Shown: piece after piece, positions 19,337-28,649 of the stretch
Layout: every line of letters begins with the position of its first letter
Position numbering within the stretch: position 1 is the first letter of the stretch
Assembly: GCA_963844055.1 (NCBI GenBank)
Contig: CAWJMN010000001.1
Coordinates: forward strand, 3,844,001 to 3,908,000
Direction: 5' to 3'
DNA length: 64,000 nt
Source: CAWJMN01 sp963844055
Lineage (GTDB): Bacteria; Planctomycetota; Planctomycetia; Pirellulales; Pirellulaceae
Notes under the pieces: model-generated
The model's input: only the letters and a program-made list of their open reading frames with translations
Databases searched by the model: none
Told to the model about the DNA's origin: nothing
Made by a program: the position numbers and the translations under genes

Positions 19337-19697
19337 GCAGCGAACAAAACAATCCAGCACAGACAGGAAAAAGGGAGGCGATCCCGGAAGCTCAAGGCCG
19401 CCGGGACCGAGCGTTCTATCATACGCAAAATCGACTCCCCTGCCCCGCCGATTGGCCCAATTGAGCCAACCGCCCGTTTTCGGAGGTTAAAAACCGCGAA
19501 TCGGGCCGGCCTTGCTGGTGGCAAACCCATAAAAAACGGGTTAAACTGCCGCTACGCCGTGCCTAACGGTAGCCATGTGCCCGCAAGCGGCCATTTTGGA
19601 TACCGCCAACGCCCTACGCGATTTTAACAAACGATGTGCCAGGCAGTTTTTGCTGGCGTTTGCGTCAAACGTAATTTTGTCCAAGAGGTAATGCCCT
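19337..19697. other. intergenic region between moeA and the Tat oxidoreductase
   Basis: 361 bp between divergent genes, so promoters for both should lie here. I see TTGGC-N8-GCCAA near 19453 as a small dyad and an AAGAGG ribosome-binding site just before 19698. No gene or RNA is recognisable. Confidence 0.4.
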
Positions 19698-21083
19698 ATG
19701 TCCTCCTTCCAAGGTTCGCGTCGTCAATTTTTGGCAACGGCTGGTGGCGCATCTGCCACGGCTCTGTTTGCGCCGTACTTCTTCTCGTCGCAAGCGATTG
19801 CTGACGATGCCAAGTCGGCCTCTAGCAATGATCGGCCGATCGTGGGCTGCATCGGCGTAGGTGATCGCTGGAATGCGGTGGGACCACAGGCTTTGGAATT
19901 TGGTGACTGCGTTGCCGTTTGCGATGTCGATACGGCCATGACTGACAAAGCCGTAAAGACCGTTACCGACAAGCAAAGCAAAGCAGGCCGCGACCGCAAG
20001 GTAGAAGTCTTTGGCGACTATCGCAAGTTGCTGGAACGCAAAGACATTGACATCATCACGATCGTGACGCCTGACCACTGGCACAGCAAAATCGCCATTG
20101 AAGCGATGCAAGCTGGCAAGGATGTCTACTGCGAAAAGCCGTTGACGCTGACCATTGATGAAGGAAAGCAAATTCGCAAAGTGCTGAATGCCACGGGGCG
20201 TGTATTCCAAGTGGGTACGCAGCAACGTAGCGAAATGGATGGCCGCTTTTTGAAGGCTGTCGCATTGGCCCAAAGTGGTCGCCTGGGAAAAATCACCAAG
20301 GTGAAGTGCGTGATTGGCGGCGCTCCTACAAGCGGCGAAATTCCTAAGGCTGCTGTACCGTCAACCCTTAACTGGGACATGTGGCTGGGCCAAGCACCGA
20401 TGACGGACTACTTGTCGGGCAGCTTTGGCAACAACAAGAAGTATCCTGAATCGCGGACGCATTATGAGTTCCGCTGGTGGTATGAATACTCCGGCGGCAA
20501 GATGACCGACTGGGGCGCGCATCATATCGACATCGCTACTTGGGCCATTGGAATGGATCATAGCGGGCCAACCTCGGTTGAGGGAACGGCCAAGCATCCT
20601 GTTGAACTGAAAGATGGCGTGCCGGTTCAAACGAATCGCTACAACGTGGCGACAACGTTCAACGTGAAGTGCTTGTTTGCCAATGGCGTGGAAATGGAAA
20701 TTGCCGCTGAAGGAGAAAACGGCATCACCATTACCGGGACCGACGGCGAGATCTTTGTCAGCCGTGGTGCCCTGCGAGGCAAGGCAGTGGACCAACTGAA
20801 GGAGAAGCCACTTCCAGAAGATACGCTGACGAAACTTTACAAGGGAAAGAAGCCCGGCAATCACATGCTGAACTTCTACGAGTGTGTGAAGACTCGTGAG
20901 CAACCGATCTCGGACGTGGAAACCCATCATCGCGCCATGACGACGGCTCACTTGGCCAACATTGCCATTCGCCTGGGACGCAAGCTGAACTGGAATCCCG
21001 AGACCGAGCAAATTATCGGCGACGATGCCGCCAACAGCTGGCTGAAGCGGGAACAACGCAAGGGCTATGAGATTGTGACGTAG
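19698..21083 (+). CDS. Tat-exported Gfo/Idh/MocA oxidoreductase
   Basis: A 461-residue oxidoreductase with a twin-arginine signal (SRRQFLATAGGASATALF, residues 7-24), so it is probably exported folded with its nicotinamide cofactor. The Rossmann region begins at GCIGVGDRW, the EKP motif is VYCEKPLTL near residue 152, and the histidine-rich GGKMTDWGAHHIDIATW is typical of the planctomycete-expanded branch. These proteins are thought to act on sugars or their 3-keto derivatives outside the cytoplasm. The start has AAGAGG upstream. No sugar-specific partner is adjacent. Confidence 0.92.
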   Translation: MSSFQGSRRQFLATAGGASATALFAPYFFSSQAIADDAKSASSNDRPIVGCIGVGDRWNAVGPQALEFGDCVAVCDVDTAMTDKAVKTVTDKQSKAGRDRKVEVFGDYRKLLERKDIDIITIVTPDHWHSKIAIEAMQAGKDVYCEKPLTLTIDEGKQIRKVLNATGRVFQVGTQQRSEMDGRFLKAVALAQSGRLGKITKVKCVIGGAPTSGEIPKAAVPSTLNWDMWLGQAPMTDYLSGSFGNNKKYPESRTHYEFRWWYEYSGGKMTDWGAHHIDIATWAIGMDHSGPTSVEGTAKHPVELKDGVPVQTNRYNVATTFNVKCLFANGVEMEIAAEGENGITITGTDGEIFVSRGALRGKAVDQLKEKPLPEDTLTKLYKGKKPGNHMLNFYECVKTREQPISDVETHHRAMTTAHLANIAIRLGRKLNWNPETEQIIGDDAANSWLKREQRKGYEIVT

Positions 21084-21136
21084 CTTTACGGCCCAAAAAC
21101 CACTGGTTTTACAGGGTTTTCAGGCAGGACAAGTGT

Positions 21137-21163
21137 CCCCTGTGACACGTTAGCTCACAGGGG
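21137..21163 (+). repeat. perfect 9-bp inverted repeat after the Tat oxidoreductase
   Basis: CCCCTGTGA (21137-21145) and TCACAGGGG (21155-21163) are perfectly complementary around a 9-base loop. It lies 53 bp after the oxidoreductase stop. No T-tract follows, so it is either a transcript-end stabilising hairpin or an operator upstream of the attenuator promoter at 21216. Confidence 0.5.
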
Positions 21164-21215
21164 TGGTCGCAATCCAAGGCCGTACAAGGGCTTGCAGGAA
21201 TTGGAAAAAAGTCTC

Positions 21216-21243
21216 TTGAACTTTCTGGGACAAGGACGATAAT
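21216..21243 (+). promoter_or_regulatory. sigma70-like promoter of the aromatic leader
   Basis: TTGAAC (21216-21221), a 16-base spacer and GATAAT (21238-21243) match the housekeeping -35/-10 pattern well. The expected start point, about 7 bases beyond the -10 box, falls on or next to the ATG at 21250, which would make the leader transcript leaderless. An AAGGA at 21232-21236 could serve as a ribosome-binding site only if transcription started further upstream. Confidence 0.6.
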
Positions 21244-21249
21244 GCCGTT

Positions 21250-21324
21250 ATGAGTCAGAACTTGTATTACTTTTGGCAGTTTTACTTTACCACCTGCAAC
21301 CCAGGGGCCGTGGAAGCTATGTAA
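21250..21324 (+). CDS. aromatic-residue leader peptide for DAHP synthase attenuation
   Basis: A 24-codon ORF, too short for most gene finders: MSQN, then LYYFWQFYF, then TTCNPGAVEAM and TAA. Seven of the eight residues from 6 to 13 are Tyr, Phe or Trp, a composition expected only of an attenuation leader peptide. It lies directly before an intrinsic terminator and 284 bp before DAHP synthase, the entry enzyme of aromatic amino acid synthesis. If charged tRNA-Phe, -Tyr or -Trp runs short, the ribosome should stall on codons 21265-21288 and leave 21300-21308 free to form the antiterminator. The family is not one I can name. Confidence 0.8.
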   Translation: MSQNLYYFWQFYFTTCNPGAVEAM

Positions 21325-21386
21325 CCGTAGCCAAACAACTTAAAAATTCCGCAGCCCCGGGACTGAAACAGTCGCCGGGGTTTTTT
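21300..21386 (+). terminator. attenuator: terminator with competing antiterminator arm
   Basis: The terminator stem pairs CCCCGG-GACTG (21355-21365) with CAGTC-G-CCGGGG (21369-21380) across an AAA loop and is followed by six T (21381-21386). The sequence CCC-A-GGGGC (21300-21308) inside the leader ORF can pair with GCCCCGGG (21354-21361), eight base pairs with one bulged A, and would break the terminator. A third hairpin, GCTATG-TAAC-CGTAGC, lies at the leader stop codon. Together these are the mutually exclusive structures needed for ribosome-mediated attenuation. Confidence 0.8.
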
Positions 21387-21607
21387 GTTGGAATGAGGGC
21401 TGTTTGGTGGGTTTTGCATACAACTTAGCGTCGCTGGGCGAGGGGAGTTTGAACTTTTTGAGTTGGTGGCATGCGAGTTTTTCGGTTTGGAATTTAGGGC
21501 GTCCAATTGAAAACGAGCGGGCTGGTTGAATCCAGGATTTGGCAAGGGATTTGAGAATGATTACTAAACTTCGCCCGCAGTTTTTGAGCACACAGGAGTT
21601 ATTTTCG

Positions 21608-22622
21608 ATGATCGTCGTGATGGAAAAAGGGGCTACGCCCGAGCAAATCAAACACATGGCAGAGCGGGTCGAGTCTTTGGGGCTGAAGGCGCACTTGATC
21701 GAAGGTACTGAGCGAACCGTCATCGCGGCCATCGGTGAAAAGCGAGCTGAAATGAAGGAGTCGCTGGCCAGTGGACCTGGGGTGGCGGAAGTCCTGCCGA
21801 TTTTGGCTCCGTACAAAGTGGCCAGTCGGGAAGTCAAAAAAGATCCAACGCAAGTTGTCGTGAGGGATTTGAAGGTGGGTGCTGGGGTGATTGGCGTGAT
21901 GGCCGGCCCGTGCAGCGTGGAAAGCGAAGAGCAGATCATGAGCTCTGCCCGGGCTGTCAAGGCAGCGGGGGCGAAGTCACTGCGAGGTGGTGCATTCAAG
22001 CCACGTACGAGCCCCTATAGCTTCCAAGGGATGAAGGAAGAAGGGCTTAAGCTACTTGCGCTGGCTCGTCAAGAAACGGGCCTCGCGATTGTGACCGAAG
22101 TGATGACCAGCGAAGACGTTGATCTGGTTGCGAAGTATGCTGACATTCTGCAAGTTGGTGCCCGGAACATGCAGAACTATCGATTGCTAGAGGCTGTCGG
22201 ACAATCAGGAAAGCCGGTGCTTTTGAAGCGCGGCCCCAGCGCAACGGTGGAGGAGTTTCTTGCTGGCGGCGGAATACATTTTGAACGAAGGCAATCCGAA
22301 CGTGATGCTTTGCGAGCGCGGCATTCGAACCTTCGAAACGCACACGCGATTCAGCCTGCCACTGGCAACGGTCCCTTACCTACATGCCAAGACACACTTG
22401 CCAGTCGTCATTGACCCAAGCCACGGCACAGGGCACACCTATTTGGTGCCGGATATGACTTTGGCGGCGGTGGCTGCGGGAGCGGACGGCCTGATGCTGG
22501 AGATGCATCCTTGTCCCGAAAAGGCGATGAGCGATGGATACCAATCGCTGAACTTCTCCCAGTTCCAAGACACCATGGATCGGGCTCGCAAGGTAGCAGC
22601 GGCTGTCGGAAAGACGATGTAG
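21608..22622 (+). CDS. aroF: 3-deoxy-7-phosphoheptulonate (DAHP) synthase, one apparent frameshift
   Basis: A DAHP synthase of the AroG-beta/B. subtilis type, condensing PEP and erythrose 4-phosphate at the head of the shikimate pathway. An N-terminal ferredoxin-like domain (MIVVMEKGATPEQIKHM) precedes the barrel with AGPCSVES, LRGGAFKPRTSPYSFQG, VLLKRGP and VIDPSHGTGH. I chose ATG 21608 because AGGAG lies nine bases upstream and the family starts there. The frame changes near 22262: after GPSATVEEFL the reading continues as LAAEYILNEGNPNVMLC one frame over, meaning one extra base. About 338 residues if corrected. Expression is probably controlled by the leader attenuator. Confidence 0.9.
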
Positions 22623-22646
22623 GCACTGCCAACGGATGGAATAATT

Positions 22647-22690
22647 CCCAGGCGTGCCGACCAGCGGTGCGCCTGGGAGCTTTCTATTTG
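22647..22690. terminator. terminator between convergent genes
   Basis: TCCCAGGCG (22647-22655) and CGCCTGGGA (22671-22679) form a perfect 9-bp stem in the 61-bp gap between the DAHP synthase stop and the convergent gene's stop. A T-rich stretch follows on the plus strand, so it fits best as the terminator of DAHP synthase and may work in both directions. Confidence 0.6.
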
Positions 22691-25020
22691 GCAGCGGTTT
22701 CCGCATCGGAAGCGTCGGCTTCCGCCGGCTTTGACCATTCGCTGAGGAGGCTGGACAACTGCTGTTGGTCCGGTTGGGCGAGTGAAGCCAGGATCGACAT
22801 CGACTTTGGATCCCAGGCGATGTGCCCCTTGCCCCCTGTCGTGTCGAGGACACCTTCAGGAAATGCGGCTTCGGCACGGGCTACGATGGCAGGTCCATCT
22901 TCGGCCTTTTTCACGAGCTTGCTGGCAGGATAGATCTCCACTTCCAAACGCTGCCCGAGTGATTGGCGAGAGACAATCTGTAGCGTTTCCGAATCGACGG
23001 CGCGGAACGCCAACTCCATGGGGTCGAGAAGTTTTTTCAGGGCAGCTTTCACGGGTTCATTCTCTACGACCAACTGTCCTTCCCCATCGGGTGTCCAGCC
23101 GGCTTCTGCTAGAGATTGCCAGTCCACCAAGATTCTTAGCTTGCTGGCAGCCTCAAGGCGAGACAGGATTTTGACGAAGTGCGTCGGCTGGGAGAAGTTA
23201 AGAGAGACCGTGGTAGATAGCTTGGCCGCAACGGCATCCGACCTGGGTGTCAGATCGAATAGGGCTGGGGGAAACTTGCTCTTTACGGGCAAATGGCGCG
23301 CAACACGGAGCTTTTCACAGATGGTGAACAGCCGCACATAGCTGCCGTAGGAGGCATGTACTGCAAGTGAGTCCTTTGCGGACGCCAGAGTAGGCCCCAT
23401 CACTTCTTCTCCGACTTGCCAGCCGTCAGCATCCACAAGTTTGGAAAGCATGTCGGCAAGTGCAATCGAATCTTGCTCATTGTTGCCGGTGAGATCACCC
23501 CAAGCGATGGACTTTGTTTGCAATGCCTCGGGCTTTTCGTCGATTGGCCGAACTACCAACTGCTGATCGACAACAATCGCCGTCAGATTGAGCGGCTTTA
23601 GGATCGAGTCCAGTGCCTGACCCACGGTGGTTTTTGTTTGCTTGCTGGTGATTTTTGTAGTGGGTGAAACCTTGCTGTACGGAAGCAGGTCGGGGTCGAG
23701 CGTGATGGGAATGGTTGTTAGGTCTGACAAAACTTGAAGGACATCGGCCAAAGGTGCATCTTCTAGTTCTAGACCAGGGAGTGGATCGGCCAAGCGTGCT
23801 GCTACATCGACCTTGCGTGGAACAGGCCTAGGAAGAATCGGCTGGGGAGCGACTTCGACCTCAGCAGGTTTGGCAACAGCCCCTTCCATCGGAGGCTTGT
23901 CGGTAACGGGTGGCATGGGGGGAGGTGCGATCGCTGCATCCTCAGGAATATCTTCCCCCAGGAGCTTGCCGAACTCGGACAAAGCATTGCTAGGAACGCC
24001 TGGAACTGCAGCCGCCTTCTTGGGGCCGTTCGGGGCGGAGGGCGGCTCTTTGGGTTCAACGGCGGGAGTGGTTGCAATGCCGAGCGGGTCATCCGACTTT
24101 GGCTCATCCGAAGAAGGCTTCTCGGCAGGTTTTTCGGGGTCTTGAGGGACCGCTTCTGCAGAGGGATCTGGGGATGCAGGCTCTTCGCTCGTCATTTCTT
24201 CGGCAGGCTTTTCTGTCGGGCCCGCGGCGGGATTGGCTTCTGCCGCAGGAGATTCGCCTGGCGGGGCTACTGGCCCGCCTTCTTTCCCGGGGACCTCTTG
24301 GCCACTTGCACCAGGGGGCGTATTGGCGTTCGCCTGAGCGATGGTCTTGTCGGGTTTGCTGGCTCGCAAAAAGTACGAGAGGCCCAGGGCCACAACCAGG
24401 GTAAGGACAACGCCTCCTGTGAGCGAAACCGCCAGCAGCACATAGGGACTGCGTTTGGGATACGAAGGCCGTTCGGGAGATTCGTCGGCCGTTCCTGCAG
24501 GGGCTGCCGAGGCAGAAGGTGCCGTGCCAGCAATCGTGGCAGGGGAAGCGGCCACCGGCGGCGCAGGAATTGTGCCCGAGGAAGCGCCGGACTTGCTACT
24601 CGACGCTGGCTTTTGTTCCTTGGGAACGGCGGTCGGCTTAGGGGAGGCTGGCTTTGGGGCAGCGGCCTTGGAAGTAGCCCCTTTCGCCAGCGTTACGGAA
24701 GGATTGGCAGCCTGCGCCGGGCCCGCACCGCGTGGCATTGGAGGGGGTGGCTCCGCAGACGCGGATAAAAGTGCGTCAATTTCATCAAACGCGCCCCCCA
24801 ACATCGGCGGCTGGCTCTTCCGATCTACAGGTTCATCTGGAATCGCCATGCTGTCGGTGACGGTGATTTCATCCTCACGTCCGGGGCGGACATCGCCGAG
24901 CGGCTTCACCAAAATCGGGCTGGCACATTTGGGGCAATCGACAACCTGCCCCACCAGCGAACGATCGCGGACGCGCAATTTCGCCTTGCAGGAAGAACAG
25001 GTCAGCGAGAAACCTTCCAT
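22684..25020 (-). CDS. zinc-ribbon, single-pass membrane protein with secretin-like N-domains
   Basis: A 778-residue protein. Residues 8-40 form a zinc ribbon (CSSC...CPKC). A disordered Ser/Ala/Pro-rich stretch, one membrane helix (about 191-215, YVLLAVSLTGGVVLTLVVALGLSYFL) and a long Pro/Glu-rich linker follow. The C-terminal half starts at LEDAPLADVLQVLSDLTTIPITLDPDLL, resembling the short secretin/TonB N-terminal (STN) fold, which seems to recur later (LSRLEAASKLRILVDWQSL). The function is unknown. The layout puts the zinc ribbon in the cytoplasm and the STN-like domains outside the membrane. It lies 83 bp after the pseudokinase on the same strand. Confidence 0.75.
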   Translation of the reverse strand: MEGFSLTCSSCKAKLRVRDRSLVGQVVDCPKCASPILVKPLGDVRPGREDEITVTDSMAIPDEPVDRKSQPPMLGGAFDEIDALLSASAEPPPPMPRGAGPAQAANPSVTLAKGATSKAAAPKPASPKPTAVPKEQKPASSSKSGASSGTIPAPPVAASPATIAGTAPSASAAPAGTADESPERPSYPKRSPYVLLAVSLTGGVVLTLVVALGLSYFLRASKPDKTIAQANANTPPGASGQEVPGKEGGPVAPPGESPAAEANPAAGPTEKPAEEMTSEEPASPDPSAEAVPQDPEKPAEKPSSDEPKSDDPLGIATTPAVEPKEPPSAPNGPKKAAAVPGVPSNALSEFGKLLGEDIPEDAAIAPPPMPPVTDKPPMEGAVAKPAEVEVAPQPILPRPVPRKVDVAARLADPLPGLELEDAPLADVLQVLSDLTTIPITLDPDLLPYSKVSPTTKITSKQTKTTVGQALDSILKPLNLTAIVVDQQLVVRPIDEKPEALQTKSIAWGDLTGNNEQDSIALADMLSKLVDADGWQVGEEVMGPTLASAKDSLAVHASYGSYVRLFTICEKLRVARHLPVKSKFPPALFDLTPRSDAVAAKLSTTVSLNFSQPTHFVKILSRLEAASKLRILVDWQSLAEAGWTPDGEGQLVVENEPVKAALKKLLDPMELAFRAVDSETLQIVSRQSLGQRLEVEIYPASKLVKKAEDGPAIVARAEAAFPEGVLDTTGGKGHIAWDPKSMSILASLAQPDQQQLSSLLSEWSKPAEADASDAETAAK

Positions 25021-25103
25021 TCGTGGTCCTTCCGTCTTTTGTCACCAGCCGATGATCCTGAAACGCTTTAGGCAAAACCCAAGTGACTAAGTAAGCGAAC
25101 TAC

Positions 25104-28100
25104 TTACTTTTTGTCTTCTTTTGCACCCTTGGGCATGAAAACGGCGGGGAGTGCGTAGGACTTCTTCTCTGCCATTTGACGAGTCGTAATAAGTACCAGC
25201 CGCTTGCTTGGATCGTCGGGATCAGGGCCAAGCACCCAAATTAGCTTTTGGTCAAGTTCGTCGGGAGTCTTCACTGTCGTAATCGGGTTGGCCCTCATCA
25301 CCAGTGCTGTAACAATCTCTCCAACGGTCTTGTCATTCTGCATGAAATCTCGAATCGATTGATTGCGGGTGATACCATCCAATTGCAGATCGTCTCCTAG
25401 GATCTTGATGCTGAAGTCCACAGGCGAACCCTTGATCAAGTCGGCGACCTCTGTCCCCAGATCACGCATCGCAAATTCCAGCGACTGCTGAGCAAAGCTA
25501 AACGAGGTCTTGGTGGTCATCACTTCTTCAAGTGTCTTTACCTTTGGCTTGTCGGTCGTGGCGGCAGCAACCGTAACTGCGCCTGGGGCAGCCGCAATGA
25601 GTAGCTCTCCACCTAGTACCAGATTGTGGGCAGCAGTAGGCGGCAAAATCGTATTGATGACCGCCTCATCATTTTCCACACCGACGCGGAGGTTGGAATT
25701 GAGCTTGGAGATCATGAAGGGATACTTAAACCACAGGCGATTCCAGTACGGCAGTGGTGCCAGACGGGCGAGATAGTCGGTCAGGTTGTTGGGAACCTGT
25801 TTAAGCCGCTCGCGGAACTCTCCCGCCAGTTGAAACTTTTCCTTGTTGAGGGATGCCAGGAATCGCATCTCAAGGAAGGTTTGATCACCTAAGTGCAGAC
25901 TTACCAAACCACCCTTGAGGTCTTCGCCAAAGAACCAGGCAAGCGGCTCACGTAGCTTTTCCCGCTCATTAGTGAGAAGGGGCTGGCCATCGTCATTAAA
26001 GAAAAAGGAGGGATTGAAAAGGATCGAGACATGACGCAGATCATCGGTGGCCCGACGCAGCTTTTCGATTTCGCGGAAGAGGACAGGTGGCGTGCCGTTG
26101 ACCTTGGCAACCTCACGAACATCAATCTGGTCTCCCATCACAAAGCGTTGCTGTGGCTCATCGCCCGAGGGAATGAAGTACGACCAAGCAGCGCTGGTGT
26201 AGAGCGTTCGGTCCCCTTCTTTGGCTTCCGTGGGGTTGCCCCACTTGGTCAGCATGTCGGCCGTTTCAAAGGGGGCCTTCGTTTGAACCACTACCGAGAC
26301 GCGAGGAAACTTGGCATCGTTGTTGTGGAAGGAAATGATGACTTGTTGAATATCATCAAGGGGAATCCCACAGGCAGACTCCCACGTCTTCAGGTTGTGC
26401 GCCAAATAGTGGGCCCAGGGCTTGAATCGTGCGTGGACCTTCCGTGCTGGCCATGAGGTCGGCAGGGCGAGCAATGATAAAGATCTGTCCTACCGGTGGT
26501 ACGCAGCGGAAGTTGACCGCCTTACCCGTTGTGGGTGAACTCCATAAGGTTTGACCATCATCGGGAACGACTTCTTGGGTCACCCCTTCTTCGGCACTGG
26601 CCATCTTTCCGCCGGGACTTTTACCTGGGCCCGTTCCCTTGTCGACAGGCGGAGTAACTGGCGTTTCTTTGCCGGGAGTTGCTACCGCGTTACTGGCATT
26701 GGTTGTGGGAACATCGGGTGTGCCACTATTGGCAGGGACAGCTGGCGTGCCGGCGTTTGGATCGACATTGGCCACTGTGTTTTCATCCGACTTTGGCTGT
26801 GAGCCCCCGCCGGACGTTAAAACCCAAATGAGAACCCCCAGCAATGCCACTGCGGCGACGCCACCGCCGACAAACAACGGCATCTGGCTTTTCTTGCGGC
26901 GCAACGTAGCCGATGATTTGGACCCCGTTGAAACACCAACGACGGGACCTGCTGCATTATCGCTGGTAGCGGCAGTATTGAGCTGAAACGGAGCGGCCGC
27001 ACTGGCGGATTGCTTTTGAGCCAGCGTCGCCTGCTTCTGACGGATGAACGTTTCGAAACTGGACAGCGATTCTGGTGCAGCGGGAGGCTGAATATAGAGT
27101 GTGCTAGGGTCGACAAATGGTGTGAGTTGCTCTGCCACAATCGAGGCGGCCTGCAACCGAACCTGCGGGTTCTTGGCCATCATGTACGCCACGAGCATGG
27201 CCAACTGCGGCGGAACGCCAAACGCCTCCAGTGGGCGAATCGGCTCTGCAGCATGACAATGGAGTTTTTGCTGCAAGCTGCCGCCTGCAAAGGGAGGATT
27301 GCCAGTCAGCAACGCATACAACGTGCAACCGAGCGCGTACACATCGGTGAGAACGTCGGGCACACGTCCTGGCTGACAAAGCTCTGGAGCCATGTAGTCG
27401 GCCAAGATGGCAATGCGGGCGGCATCGGCCGGCGAATTCCACGGAATCGGCTCTACAGGAACGTGGGGCTCTAGCAGCAGTTTCACTGCTCCGGGCTGTG
27501 GCGGCGTGGATGGTTCAATCCAGATTTGTGAAGGACGAATATCACCGTGGACGCGGCCGGCTTGATGGAGGGAAACCAGTCCGAGCGCCGCAAAACGAAC
27601 GAGGCGACAAGCTTCGGCCGGCGAGACGCGTCCCGATGCCAAGAGCTGATCAGCTGAGTTGCCGCGCAGGTCCTCTCCTACTAAAAGCTTGAGCGTGGAG
27701 AGGTCGACGGGCTCGAAATAGCGCTGCACATACGGAGAAACAATGGCCGAAGTGGCCAAGGTATCGGTGGCAATGGCATTCCAAATAGCGGCATCTTGTA
27801 CGCTGGGGTCGGAAAGGAACTGCAGCAAGACGGGATGCCCCGTTGGGCGATGCACCGCACGAAACTGTCCTGCCAAACGACCACGATCGACGCGGTCGTA
27901 AACGAGATAGTCGCCGTACTGGAAGGGACCGCTTCGCCCTGCCAAAAGGATCGTCGCTTGGTACTTGCTTAGAACATTTTTGCCAACCAACCACTCCGCG
28001 ACATTTTGGGCAACGACTTTGTCACCCAAGCTACGGGCGGTCTTGGACTTGGCGAACGTTGCGTGCCACTGCCGACACTGGTCTACAGTTAGCAATTGGC

Positions 28101-28143
28101 TGTCTGCCAAAAGCCGCCAAAAATCGGGAATGGAGAGAGACAT
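25104..28143 (-). CDS. membrane-anchored pseudokinase with extracytoplasmic domain, one apparent frameshift
   Basis: A protein of about 1,010 residues joined across an indel near 26400. It has a kinase fold with HQAGRVHGDIRPSQIWIE (D201 in the HRD position) and APELC/DVYALGCTLYALLTGNPPF. The VAIK lysine is missing (HPVLLQFL, about residue 106), the G-loop is degraded, and VKLLLEPHV replaces DFG, so it is probably a pseudokinase. One membrane helix (about 427-446) leads to a long extracytoplasmic region with GQIFIIARPADLMA and ACGIPLDDIQQVIISFHN. I chose ATG 28143; the TTG 12 bases upstream has a poorly placed ribosome site. It is likely co-transcribed with the STN-like gene. Confidence 0.8.
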
Positions 28144-28649
28144 AGTGTGCCGCAAAACCTTACGAAAAAGCGAATATCGTTTCGAGGTAGGATTTCGGAG
28201 TCGATCCTACCCGGCATTGTGCAAATAACTACTTCTAATTTAACACCTTAGAGCCACCGTTGAAACGCAGTTCTGCCCAGGAAACCTCAGATCGTGCGAA
28301 TGCGGTCTTGCCCCGGTTTTCACGCGTATTTTTGGTGAAGGAACCCTCTACGGCAAAGCTGCTGTCCCCATAAACGGCCTGGCTTGGGGAATTCTATCCT
28401 GGCGAAACGCTCAGGAAAGGAAAACGCTAACGACTGTGACGGATGGTGGGGAAGTAGTGTTTGTCAAACGTTTGAACATCGGCATTCACGAGGGCTCTTG
28501 TCCTGCATGATAGAATACCCATAGAGGTGGTACAGAGGCACTTCCTTGCAGAAGTGGAGGTGGGAACACCCCCTTGGAGGATTTCTCCAGGAGCCCCCTG
28601 CCGCCCCAAAGAACCGTAACCTTGTGGACCCTCCCCTGGAGCTTGCACC
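28144..28649. promoter_or_regulatory. divergent regulatory region of pseudokinase and glutamate dehydrogenase
   Basis: 506 bp without a gene. Two dyads stand out. GGTAGGAT (28186-28193) is perfectly repeated in inverse as ATCCTACC (28204-28211) just upstream of the pseudokinase gene. CAAACGTTTG (28465-28474) is a perfect palindrome about 175 bp before glutamate dehydrogenase. The stretch 28540-28630 can form several GC-rich hairpins in the dehydrogenase leader. No known riboswitch is recognisable. Confidence 0.45.

Noticed and set aside
21250..21386. A trans-acting small RNA
   Set aside because: Size, promoter and terminator would fit, but the dense run of aromatic codons, the competing stems and the downstream DAHP synthase fit an attenuator better.
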